Shown piece after piece: positions 26,164 through 38,400 of a stretch of DNA of 64,000 bases. How positions within the stretch are numbered: the first letter of the stretch is position 1; each line of letters opens with the position of its first letter. Made by a program: the position numbers and the translations under genes. This DNA comes from Phoronis australis (taxonomy: Eukaryota > Phoronida > Phoronidae): contig NMRA01000518.1 in the NCBI GenBank assembly GCA_002633005.1, positions 2,810-66,809 of the forward strand, read 5' to 3'. The notes below the pieces were generated by a model. The model worked only from the letters and a program-made list of their open reading frames with translations, searched no databases and was not told the origin of the DNA.

Positions 26164-29100
26164 AACTGTTCAACCACGATGCAACCCTGTGTTAGACTAC
26201 TGGTTAGGGGGAACACAGCACTTGTCGGGCCATTGTTTCTTGCATTTATTTTGAAGTAGCAGAAAATGAAATTGTAAAGATACACTTTTTACAAAATATT
26301 GGATGCAAGCTCGAGTTTGCTGTTCATAAAATCGAACAAAACTCCATCATTTGAAAATGAGCCGGAAATTTTTGCTGATTAATTTCTGTGTTTTTCCAGG
26401 AAAAAATATTAATTTTTTAAATACTCTGTACCAAACTCTTTCTTAGTCAGTGCCTGTAAACACACTTCTCAATACCATGACTGTGATAAATATAATACAA
26501 TTTGTTCTGCGCTAGAAAAGTCTGGATACTTTTCTAGAAAATCCTGCAAAAATGCGGAATCCTGTTAGCGAAATTTGGTTAGAATCACACTGTTAAGAGT
26601 TTATGTAATTGAAGAATAGCTTGGACAATCATTAGGAATAAAGTAACCACGCCCGTTTCAACCAACCCAACAGATTTTATTGGTATTTTATTGGCGTGGA
26701 AAATTTTTCCACAATATAATCCAATTTATGCCCAGTGACTTTGGTTTACTCTGACAGTGCATGAAAATAAATCAGACAAATTGGCCGCTAATTGTAGCTT
26801 ACCTAACAGCAAAACCATGGGCTGACGGGGGTTTGAGTGCACTTTTGATTAAAATCCCAGACATGCCTCAAATTCACCAGTCTCCTGCCAGCCTTGGAAG
26901 CCCTCTGGTTCTGCTGTTCAGAGTCTCACAAAGGAACTTGTGAAGTTTCCTCCAGCATTACAGATTAAAGTGGTTTTCAATGTATTCCCTATGGGTCTAG
27001 GTAAGAGTTTGCCTTGCCCTTATATGTAAGTATTTCTGAGTTTTAGGGCAAGAAAAAGTGCTATTTTTCTTTTATCCTGAAATGGAGTTATGGTTAATAC
27101 AAAAAATGCTGTTAGTTATGAAATCCTGTTGTCACAAATATATTTGGTAAAAACTTCTTTTAGCACTTGCTGGAAAATACTTGAATTACTAATTCATGAA
27201 CCAAGAAGAAAACCTGCCGACTACTTCTTGCTTTGTAACTAAATTTGACATTTACCAGTTCTTTATGTCGCAAGAAATCACCTACACATCTACAAGTTAC
27301 ATGTTTGTGTTTTTCAAAATCAAAGGATAGTCGCTAACTTTTATGTGCTGTGAACTTTTTCATTTTCTAGTGAGCTCACACTCCCGTCTGAAGTGATTAT
27401 GGCAGTCCCTGATGCCAAAATGATCTGCTTAAACTTCTGTGGGCATTATTAACAATATGTTGAAGTTCTTCGAGTTTATGTGCTTAACCAAATTTATTTT
27501 GTTGTTCAGAATCAAAGGAGATCCATTTTATGTGCTTTTGACTAAAACTGAGATTATGGAAAGACTTAACATGAAGTCCATACAAGAGATGTATTGGCTG
27601 TGATCCGTGATCAAGTTTCAGTCATTGGGGAGGTGTAACTCACCGATGGCATGACGCAACTCCACATTATTGGTGGATTAAACTGCAGCAGCTCCCCCTG
27701 CAGTGGGAAAGGTTAACTCCATTCTGATGGGAGAAATCGCATAACATATTCAATCGAGAGTACAAAATTGACTGTGCCATCTGGTGTTGACTTCTAGAAC
27801 TAGTTGTAGCCCCATTGTTTTGTTACTGGAGAGGAGTTATTTGGGAAAGGTATGAGGATTTGCGAAAGAGTTGCAATAGAGCTGCGATAGAGCGAGGTTT
27901 CACTTATGGGAAAACTACATCTGTGCCTTTCTTCTTCCACAACACTACTTTATCTCTTGCCCTGTATGTCCTGTGGCAAACATCTGCTGTGTTGCTAAGT
28001 AGCTGTAATTAGCCAGGTTTTTGCTTTCCTCCTCTGCTTGAGATAGCTACCTTGTTGTTTCTGTGGTTTCCTAGAAAGGGCACTATGTGGGCGATATATC
28101 GTGCTGCTGGCTTTGGGATCTTCACAACACTGACACATTCTGTTTATGTGACACTTTGATTTTGGTCTTGGTGATTGGTCTTTTCCAAGGATTCCAGACT
28201 TAGACATCATGCACTTCAACGATTTTCATTGTGGCCAACTGTTGTTCATGATCTTTCTTGTCTTGTCTAGTGCCATATATAGTGTTGTTTGTTTATAAAA
28301 GATATTTGCTTTGATTTTGCCTGCTAAGACTTCTGTTTTGAAACCTGCCCACGCATGAACATTTGTTGTTAGTTGAGTTAAGAAATTTAATTTTCCCTAA
28401 GCAAATTGAGTTTCCCGATTCTGTTTAACCTCCGTGGAACATTTTTGTGGTTGGATCTTAATTTTGGTCAAAGTTTGAATAGACCATTTTAAGTTTTTTT
28501 TTGTCATGTAGTGTTTTATTTTTGCTTAACAGTTTGTTAGGTGTTAAACTTGCTCTAATTTGGTGTTTGGTGTTCTTACATCCCAATATTCCACATACAC
28601 CAAGAACTTTTTGTCAATTTTGTCTTGCACTGGCCAAACAATTTTGTTGCTATACACTCATGTAGGTATGTAAAATCTCCCCAAGTTCAGACTTAAATAA
28701 TTGTGAGAACTGGTCTGTTTTCATTTTAAGGAGTTTAACTTTGTTATGAATGCCCACAATTTTTCAAAACATCATCTGGTGACAACCATGGTACTGGACG
28801 TTGGATATGGAAAACCATTTATTTTGGTGCTACACATTTTTCATGAAAAAATCAGAAAATTAAACCTCACTTGTCAGCCATATTGTGTCCTAAATTGGGG
28901 TGATTTACTATTATAGTTTCTGGCATGGTTTAAGTATTTGGGTGTGTAACATTTGTTGCCAGTTAATGAGAAGGTGACTCTGTTTACGGTGAGGTCAAAG
29001 GATTCTGAAATTAGCTTTGGTACCTAGACTAGTCCCTGTGCTGATTTCAGTTGCACTACTACAGATCTGTGTTGGTATTGTGCAGTTTTTATGTGCTAAT

Positions 29101-29300
29101 CATTAAGATGAACATGTTGAAGGCATCTGTAATCAAGCTTTCAAAATATTGTTTTTGTTTCATGGGTGTGCATCGGGCACTTTCACACCCTCTCTTGGAG
29201 GCCTGCATGAGAACCCCCTTGGACATTTTTAAATGGCTTTTCCTAGACGTTAACATTACTTGTTTTAGTGGCTATTCTAAGTCTCACTTACCATATTGTT
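26164..29300. other. no gene recognised
   Basis: Probably upstream or 5' intron sequence of papilin. No supported exon, promoter motif or RNA gene. Confidence 0.45.
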
Positions 29301-29365
29301 ATTGCAGGTGACATTTAGAGTTAATTATGAAGATATCTTTTTCAGGCGGAGGTGGCCACAATACA

Positions 29366-29425
29366 ATGACGTATCGGGTACTATGCGTCTGCCTTCTGTC
29401 ACTGGCACTCACATTAGCGCAGTCG
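29366..29425 (+). CDS. PAPLN: papilin exon 1, signal peptide
   Basis: Twenty codons, MTYR followed by a leucine-rich hydrophobic core and ending LAQS, a typical secretory signal, followed by donor gtgagt in phase 0. An acceptor-like tract ends at 29345 and another at 29307, so at least one 5' UTR exon probably lies upstream. An in-frame ATG at 29327 would add 13 residues (MKISFSGGGGHNT) if the acceptor at 29307 is used. I prefer 29366 because the hydrophobic core then sits close to the N-terminus. Confidence 0.75.
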
Positions 29426-32400
29426 GTGAGTTACGATTTCTGTCATAAAAAGCTTGGCTTGACACTTTCTATACTAGCTGTTGTGCTGTTCCTTGATGAT
29501 CATCCTTTATGTCAATTAGGATATGTAGAAAATGTCCAATTTTGGAACATCTTACATCAGAAGTGTCTTATTGGATTCACATGATACTTGTCAGTACCGT
29601 GCTTTATGCATTGTTCTCTAGAACCCTGTTACCAATTGTTTTAAAAGTTTCCAGTTAAGCGTGAGAGCAGGCCTTTATCCAGGATTTCGAAAATAGGGTG
29701 TCCAAAATGGGGTTCCCCATATTCCAGGACGTCCATGATTCCGACGCGTAACCCCCCACCCCTAGCAATCCCCCCAAACACGCACATTTTTTTTACAAAA
29801 AATGCGTAGACCAAGGTTTCTACATCTAAGTTTACAAAACAGCCTTCTGTAGTGAGCATTTTTATTAAAAAAACTGTGGAGACCAAGACTTTTACAATGT
29901 TATCAACCAAGTGTGAGCATAGCAACATTGTATATACTTTGTATATACATTGTATTTTCTTCCTGCTTTGAAAAAAGAGCCACCACTGTGAGTCTTCATG
30001 GGCTTCCTTGTGATCATTACAATGTGTGTGTCCAAACTTGAAAGGTTCCTATTGATAGGGGCATCCAAATGATACATTGGGCGTCCTTTCTAAGGCGTCC
30101 ACATTAGTGCTCAGGTGTCCATTTGGTCGCCCAGGACGTACGCTGCATGAAGGCCTGCGTGAGAGGCTATAAAAGTTGGACCTTTGCGTATAAAACGAAG
30201 AGTAACAGAATAACTTAGAAAGCAGTTGCAGCGTTTTTGAGATTTCATCTTGAACACTTAGATCAAACGAATCGTGGTTATGTCATTGAAACCGTTGTTT
30301 TGCTACATATATGTACCTATCTTTTTGATAATTTTACAAAAAGGACTTGACCCAATTAATGACAGACGAATATAAAGACAAAAATCAAATCATACAGGCT
30401 CTTTAGCTTCAGAAAATATATAATTATACATTTATTGACTTCAATCTATACATTTGTTGATATTTTGGCTAGAGAGCTGTTGTCGATAATGTCCGACACA
30501 CACCTTAGTTGTGCTGATGGTGACAGTATTGCCTATTGTGCTGATGGTGACAGTATTGCCTATTGTGCTGATGGTGACAGTATTGCCTATTGTGCTGATG
30601 GTGACAGTATTGATAATTGTCTTGATGATGTGTTAATAGAACTTATTCTAACAAAATTTTCAAACTTCAATGAAAATATTGTGGCATAATGTCCCCTAAC
30701 ACTTGGAACTCACCAAACGTTTGCACTCATGACCAAATTCTGAGCTTTCTGATGTTTTACCGACTTTGGCAACCAGTGTACACCAGCATACTTTTTACTT
30801 GGCGAAATAAATTTTGCCAAGTATGTTGCTCTTCCACGAAGTTTTTTTTGTTTGTTCGCATGATACAGGTCGCAAGTTTCGTCCAATCATCACGAAATTT
30901 ACACATAACAGGTACTTCCGGAAGTACTGGAAACCGTCAAAATCGGATCCAAGATGGCGGCTGTGTTTTGAAATGTCTACCAAACTGGAGTATGGAAACA
31001 AAACATTAGCCCATTTGCAAGAGTGTAGACCTCACTTTGCACTTTACATGAGCTGGGGTCCCCTGACTTGTGTGATCTGTGGCAGTCTCAAAGTTCTAGG
31101 GGGCGCTTTTGTCAATTACTCTACACAAGCCATCAGTCTTTGTGATCTCTTGCTGTTGCTGATGCCAAAAATTCTCAATGCATAAAGGCTTGGTAGCAAT
31201 TTGTCCCAATAAAAGCTTGAAATTTGCTGTGACTTATAAACATCTCTTAGTATTTATTGACTCTGAACCAAGGTCTGATCCCTACAAAAAACATGCGAAA
31301 TTGCCACTGTTTACTTTGGATCCAGTCGCCAACTCCTCTGATGGGGGTTATCCTCCAACTAAAATGTTTTTGTCAGATGTGCTTTTTTAGTCAGAAGTAG
31401 CCTCTTGGAGTTTACTTACGGAGATTGCTTATGAAGAAAGTGTAAGCCATCACATGCTTTTTCCACTGTAGTGAAAAAACTTAACCTAAGTCAGTTTAGT
31501 TTCTCAGTGAAAAGCCATCACCTTAAGTTTTCTCGGATTTTAATATTCCAATTAAAGGATTTCTTTCTGAAAGCCAATTGAAACGAAATTCTTTCACCTA
31601 AAGCGAGCACCACTGTTTGAGCTAAAACAATAAAAATTTAATGTAAGCGTATGGGGTGGGAGTATGGGGTGGGAGTATGAGAACCACTTGATACTCATAC
31701 AGTAGAAGAAACTGGTTCTCAAAATGCTGACCCATTTATTTCATTATTACTAAAATATAATACAGATTAGCATTTGGTTTAACAACTGCATGGGTAAAGT
31801 TGTTCTTCAGTACAAAAAGCCATGAATGTACATGTGCTAGGCTACTCAGTGTCTGGCTATTTCGCTGACCATTAGAATAATTTGAGTTAATGATAAAACC
31901 TTACTGTTCTAATGAGGCATGGAGTTCCTGTCAGTAAGTAAAGGAGCAGTTAGGTAGTGTGTACTCAGGAATTGCAACTATTTACACCTGTTCAACAGGA
32001 TGTTTTACAACAAAGGTAACCTGGCCTTCAGGTTAATTGGTGACCTGAAATCTTTTCAACTTCATAAATTTTGTAAACTGCCTTTATCTTTCTCTAAAAT
32101 TGATATGCATGCCCATGTGTAAAGTGGAAGAGAATATACCAGTTTGTTGTGACTCCTCAGTGAGCCAGTTTCTGCACATGTTGATTTTGTTAAGGTATCT
32201 TCAGTAAATGTTGTGTCAAGAAAGTATAGTTGGAGGTGCCGTATTTTTTAGTTGCTCACATTTAAGAAAGTGCACCTGAGTGGAGCAAAAATGATCTGTG
32301 ATTTTTACTGATAGCCTGGCAAATCAAGCTGTTCCAAACCTTGCATACCCTTTCTTATGTGCCTTTGTGCAGCTTTTCAAAGCAGAACAAGACCTTGGGT

Positions 32401-35400
32401 GGAATTGGTGTGGGTGGGCAGTTTTTGTAGTTGGTGAGCGCAGGTATCCAAGTAAATTGGGGAGGGGGGGGTTGTTAAGTTGTGGTGACATTTAATGTTT
32501 GATATAGAGAGATTGGTGGGAAGGTTGGGCACAGTGTAGGGATTTAGAGATGGAAAACGTTTTGTAATACCACGCTTAAGTTGCCATTACGGTATTTCGT
32601 TACTATTGTGTGAAAAAATTATAACCAAAATTGTTGTTTTTCTATTTTTAGGACTAATTGCATTGCTGCAAATGTAGGAAACTGTGCCAAATATTGAATA
32701 TATAATTGTGCTGTTATTAATCAGCATATATGGTGCAAGTAAAAATTATTAGTTCAATAATATGCTTAATATATCAAATGTTGTTTTTGATGACAGCTGC
32801 ATGTTACAAATTGAGCTAACAGAGACTTAAGTTTTCTAAATAGCTTTATTTGTTAGAAAAGTTAACAAAATACAATTTATCGTATTGTGCGCCAAATAAG
32901 TGAAGCATTGCTGAAGTGACTAGTTCTCAATCTAGAATTTGTTTGGTTGACACACAGTTTTTGTTCTCTTCATCACAGGAGGATGTACCGAATGGCAACA
33001 GTACAGATGACTCTGTAGTGGGAAGGTGGGGTGAGTGGGGCGAGCCCACTGACTGCTCAAGGTCATGTGGGGGAGGAGTATCATTCCAAGAACGAGTTTG
33101 TGATACGGACAGGTAGTGCATTATGTAACTAATAAGCACTCTGAGAGTTAATGTTCTTCCAAGTAACAAATTCTCCCCCATAATGTAAACATGATAGCAC
33201 ATATCAAGCTCAAAAAATCTCTTATTATTGAAAATTGGCAAATTTTTAGAGTCAAATAGTTTGGTCATACTTCAAATGATTTTGTGTAAATTTTGGTCTA
33301 GGTTCTTTTTGGTTTTTGGCTACTGTTAGAGAGCTGAATGAAGTCTCAAAGTAGATTTCCCCTGCACTGTTGATGATGGCTGAATGCATATGAATGTCCA
33401 GGTACTGAAATATTAATTGTGTATTAAGTGTGCGACTTCAAGCGAAGATGGGGAGGGGGGTCTTGTCACTTTTGCATAGCTACAGTGAAGGAATCCCAAA
33501 CACCCGCTAGGTTAGTCCCTTGGACAAAATCATTTGCAGCTGATCCTGTTACAAATCCAAATCATATTGTGTTGATGCCACCAGAGGCAGTGTTTCTACT
33601 GTTAATGAGGAGGTGTGGGATCAAACTGATAGGTTAATAGCCCGTTTCAAACTCCTATAGTGGAATTTCGTCAGAATCTGTCCCAAATCTTCTAAGTTTG
33701 ACTAGATGTAAACTTAGTGATCATACACCTGCCGTAACCTAATATTTGTGTTATTTTCAGTGGAAATTGTGTTGGTGAGAGTAAACGATATATGTCCTGT
33801 AATATCCAGGTGAGTAAACGATATATGTCCTGTAATATCCAGGTGAGTGTTTCATTGTAATTAAAGGTTTTACATTGTCTTTTTTATCTGCTTTCCAAAC
33901 ATTGATATTTTGCCATATGATCTTGTTTATTGAATATTAGAGACTGCCTACGCTGTGAATTTTCAACTCATGTGTTTGGGGAAAGTTGCGAGGGACGAAT
34001 TAGCGCCGCCTTTCACATTAGCGGGATTATTCGCTAATGGGATTTGATGTACGCTGGGGTTTAACTGAGGCATTTACGTCAGATTTCATCTCGAACATTT
34101 ATATCAAGCGAAATTTTGACACGTTATTGATACTGTTTCTGGGGATGTGGCTTTCTTTTTCACTAATTGTTGCTACAAAATACATGGTCACGTGATTCAA
34201 TTGATAGATGATTGGTATAAAGTCAATCATCGTATGCTACAGGCTTTCTACTTTCACCAAATATATATATACCTTTACTGAGATAAAATGTATAGTTTTG
34301 TAGATATTTGGCTAAATAAACAGACTGGTGAATAAGTTACTACATAACCTTAAAATGGCTGAGCTTGGCTTGTATTAATTAATATATCTTGGCAAGTTTT
34401 AAACTATCTATGAATTCATCATCACAATCAAAGTTTGGTTGACATCACTTACAGTTACACAATTGTTCTCAAGTTCATCAGTCAAACTGGAGGCCATGGT
34501 CTCAAGGAATGACGAACTGTCATCTTTGCAAACCATGAAAACCCTTCTTGACTGTGTAAAGTGCCGTCAACGCACAGTCTTACCCCAGAACAAGTCACTC
34601 CTGAAATGAGTTGTTGCTGGGATTGAGTGTAGTCTGGACACTATTTAAATTAGCGCACTTACCGCACTTGTGACAACTTATTCCACATTATTGAGGTGGG
34701 GTAAGTTGCACCAGTTGTAATCGCTGTGTGGCCGCAAAAGTGGGGTGGGGCGCAAGTAATTATCAACTGAGGTTACATAAAGACGGGTTATCTTTTGTGC
34801 ACCATTCTCGCTATAAATGTTCATTGTCAGTCACGCACTGAGCATGCACCCCGATTGCAGGCATTTCTATGGGCAGGGGCCTGTTTGAACTAGCATCGCC
34901 TAGTGAATTCTTAGTTCCCCACTTCAGTTTGTCTCCTAACCATGGAAAAACTAAGTTGAGCTGTGCAATTCTCATCTAATAGGCGATATTGAAACATGTA
35001 CTTTTAAAGCAGTTGTCTCGCCTGATTTACCATATTTTATAATGCCCTTGATGTAAGTGATTCCCAGGTGTTTTAGTGCATGGTGAGGTTTGTTTTACCA
35101 ATGGGCGCTCCATGGATTGCTGTAACAACATTGCAACATACGCCCTAGGCTATTTCAATCCCTCAATTTACACATATGGTTTTGGTAATGTTAATCCACA
35201 CTGGAAGGATAAACTATTACCGCATATTTCATATTTCAAGGCATGCTCTAATTCATATCGTAACCCTTAATGGATGTCCAAACTTTTTTTGCCATTTTTG
35301 TATTCTTTGGTTATAATGACTAGTGGCTCACATATATTTCACATTTCAAGAAATGCATATTGTGCTAATACTTACAGTCTGTATGGAGTACTTGTGGCCA

Positions 35401-38400
35401 TTATTTTGTTTCTAACAAAGGAAAATTCAAGTTTGTGAACGTGAAGGGTAATTGTCGAGACTAATAAAGATATTTAGTATGTATTGAACATCTCAAGGTA
35501 GAGATATATGAATACTTCAAAATTGAAAAATACATTTTTGCCAAAAATTGTGTACTTTTGAAATTTCATAAGAGACGGTCTCCTATGGTTCTTTTGTTTC
35601 GTTGACTGGGGTTACAACTAAGATTTTAGGCCCGCCGGAGTGAATGAGTGTATGAATGTGTATATTCCCTTTAAATTTACTATATGTCTCGCGCTACTTA
35701 TGGATGAATAATTGTTTAAAAAAAGATATTTAGTAATTAAGAAATGAAACTAATATTAATGTTTTTTTTAAATAGTGCCTTTTTGTACCTAGTCAAAAAA
35801 AGGAAATTCCAATTTTATTTGTTGCTTCGAAAGAAATCTAGACTTTTCTAGATACCAAAGTGTAATAGGTAATTGTTCACTGAATTTTAATGGGACTGTC
35901 ATGAACCAGCCTGTGACCCTTGTCAAAAAACAACCAAGACAATGAAGTAGTACAGCCGACTTGGGAATCTTGTGTTGTATCATAACTTATTTCGATTCAA
36001 ACAAAGGATTAGAATGTGATGATTTTGCTTTGAAAGAGCCTGTGAAAAAACTTGGCTTTGTGACACCAGAAGAGGGTTTATAATAGCTTTAACCAAGTGT
36101 GTCCGAATACGTCAGTGCATTTGATCCTGATCACTTTTAGTCAGCAATCACAAAGGCACAAAGGATTCCTTGATATCTTTCATCGTTTATCCCATGTTTT
36201 GCACTACATATCTACAGGAATGTTATGTCAAGTGAGTTCAAGCAGTCAACAAATTGGCCATGTACACAAGTCTGTTGTATCTGCTTACATCTCACTGCAT
36301 ATGAACTGTGACTGCTGTACTTGTGAAACTTGCCTTGGTCAAAATATGTAAGCCAAGTTTGGTGCAATAGAGTATAGGTCTTTGAGTTTAGTTTTTTGAT
36401 TCATTGGTGGAATGCTTACAAATATCCAAAAACTGTATGATAGGTAAATCCGAAAACTTTTATGGCGCGAGACATATGGTAAATGAATGTAACTTTTAAC
36501 TGTCTAGAGATGGGATTCCAATCCAGTATAACCTACATTCTGGGCTCTGGTTTATAACCCAGTAAAGGGATGTATGTCAGTGTCTCACCCACCATTCTAC
36601 TTCACTTGTGGTTCATCACAGTGGCTCATAATTACTTGCATTGCCTTTGAGACAGGACATGCTCTCATTGATGTCCTAGTAATGAGAAACAGCTGACCAC
36701 CTGTGCTGTTAAGTTGTTTGATCTTGGTTCCATGGTGTTCAACTATGCCATATTCTCCTAAACCAAAGCTAAAATGATAGGCGTTGTCGGTTATGTAGGA
36801 TCCTAGAAAAATAGGTAATAGAAAAAATATGTAATAGTCACATTGGTCCCCTCATTTTGAGAACCAGTTATGTCCACTGAATAACAGATGTGAAACTGGT
36901 GATAAAAATCCGGTAACCTTGTAAGTAGCAATTGCCAAAAAATGTCCAGATTTGGTTAATTTCAGAGCATGATAGCTCAGAAATGGCTGAGCGAATTTGT
37001 CTGCAAACTTTCAGATACTATGTTTTATATGCACCGTTCTCTAAAACATTCTGGTGTCAGGAATTGTTTTAAGTGATTCAATTTTGCATGAGGAACTATA
37101 AAAAATCAACAATAATCCCCAAAATGCATTTTCAGCCGTAAAGCCAATTATACTCCTGTATGGCTCTTCCCAGTGTACTTTTTGTATGCTTCTGATAATA
37201 TTGAAAATTAGGGCGATCTCGCATAGTAAAGAACTTAAATTATGATGATCCTGTGAACTGTAATACTGAACTTAAAATGTTTTCCTAATGCTATTGCAGT
37301 TTTTTCAAATGACTAAACCAAAAATTGACAGTCTCATTAGATTATTTATTTATTGATATATACATTGACATTGTTTTTCAAATATACATTCTCTCTGCAG
37401 CTAGGGCATTAAGGGGTTTGAACTACAAACAGTTTATGTGTTAAAACAACCAGCACCCCTGTGCACCCACTTAGTCAGGCTTATTTATCTTAGCCACTGT
37501 TTTGCTATTGTTTAAAGTAAACTAACCATCTGTCCACAAGTTCAGTTAGTGGTCCAGTAAACCACAGCCAGCTATGACAATAGCGCATATCTTTTGTCAC
37601 GCTGTACCATTTTTTCTCTTTCCATGACGTTTTTTAGTAAAATACATGACTCCTGTTAACTACAGTAAAATTCATCAATTTAGTGGACAATATGGCTGAC
37701 GAGGGAAAATGTATTTTATCTTTTTTCTATGAAAGATATGTGGCATCAAGCTAGCTCTGTTCATGTTCAACTTTTGTGTCATAGCTGCCATCAGATGTTT
37801 TGAGACGTTTGATCATTCACATCAATGTTAGAAACACTTGAAAAATGAAAAAAATCAACGTTTGCAATTGTTTTTTCAGAAATTGATGAATTTTGCCCAT
37901 ATACATACACATACACGTGTAACAAATACAAATGTTTAATTAATACTGAAAGGAAATGTGTCATATCGTAATTCTGAGAATCAAATTAACTAATTATAAA
38001 ATCTTGGTGAAGAAGATAAGTTTTAAAAATTGCAGGACATCATCAAATAGATGGTTGGTTTCCCCAGCTTTTTAAAGAAGGCTTTCGAATAATTTGAAAT
38101 AATTATGTCATTTGTTCCTACCCATAATTGATCTTACCTATAGATTGCAACACTTTTCAAAGTGATGGTTCAGTGTTTCAAGGCACATACCAAATGATGT
38201 TTTTGTCTTGTTACATGGTTTGATGTTTTTGTCAGTGGACACAATCAACAAATACTGCCGTCTGTATTCTTCCTCAAATTTCATATCTTTCAGGATTGTC
38301 CTGAGGGCTCCACAGATTTCCGAAGTTTACAGTGCGCGGAGTTCAATAGTTTGGCTTTTACTGGCAAATTCTATAAATGGACTCCCTACTATGAAGGTAA

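Noticed and set aside
1-29300. CRISPR array, rRNA or tRNA genes
   Set aside because: No regular spacer pattern, no tRNA cloverleaf boxes and no rRNA-like conserved stretch that I could recognise; the tandem repeats present have other structures.
35076-35270. 64-codon + strand frame with a pair of cysteines
   Set aside because: No domain match that I recognise, no splice support, and papilin exons 3 and 4 join correctly without it.
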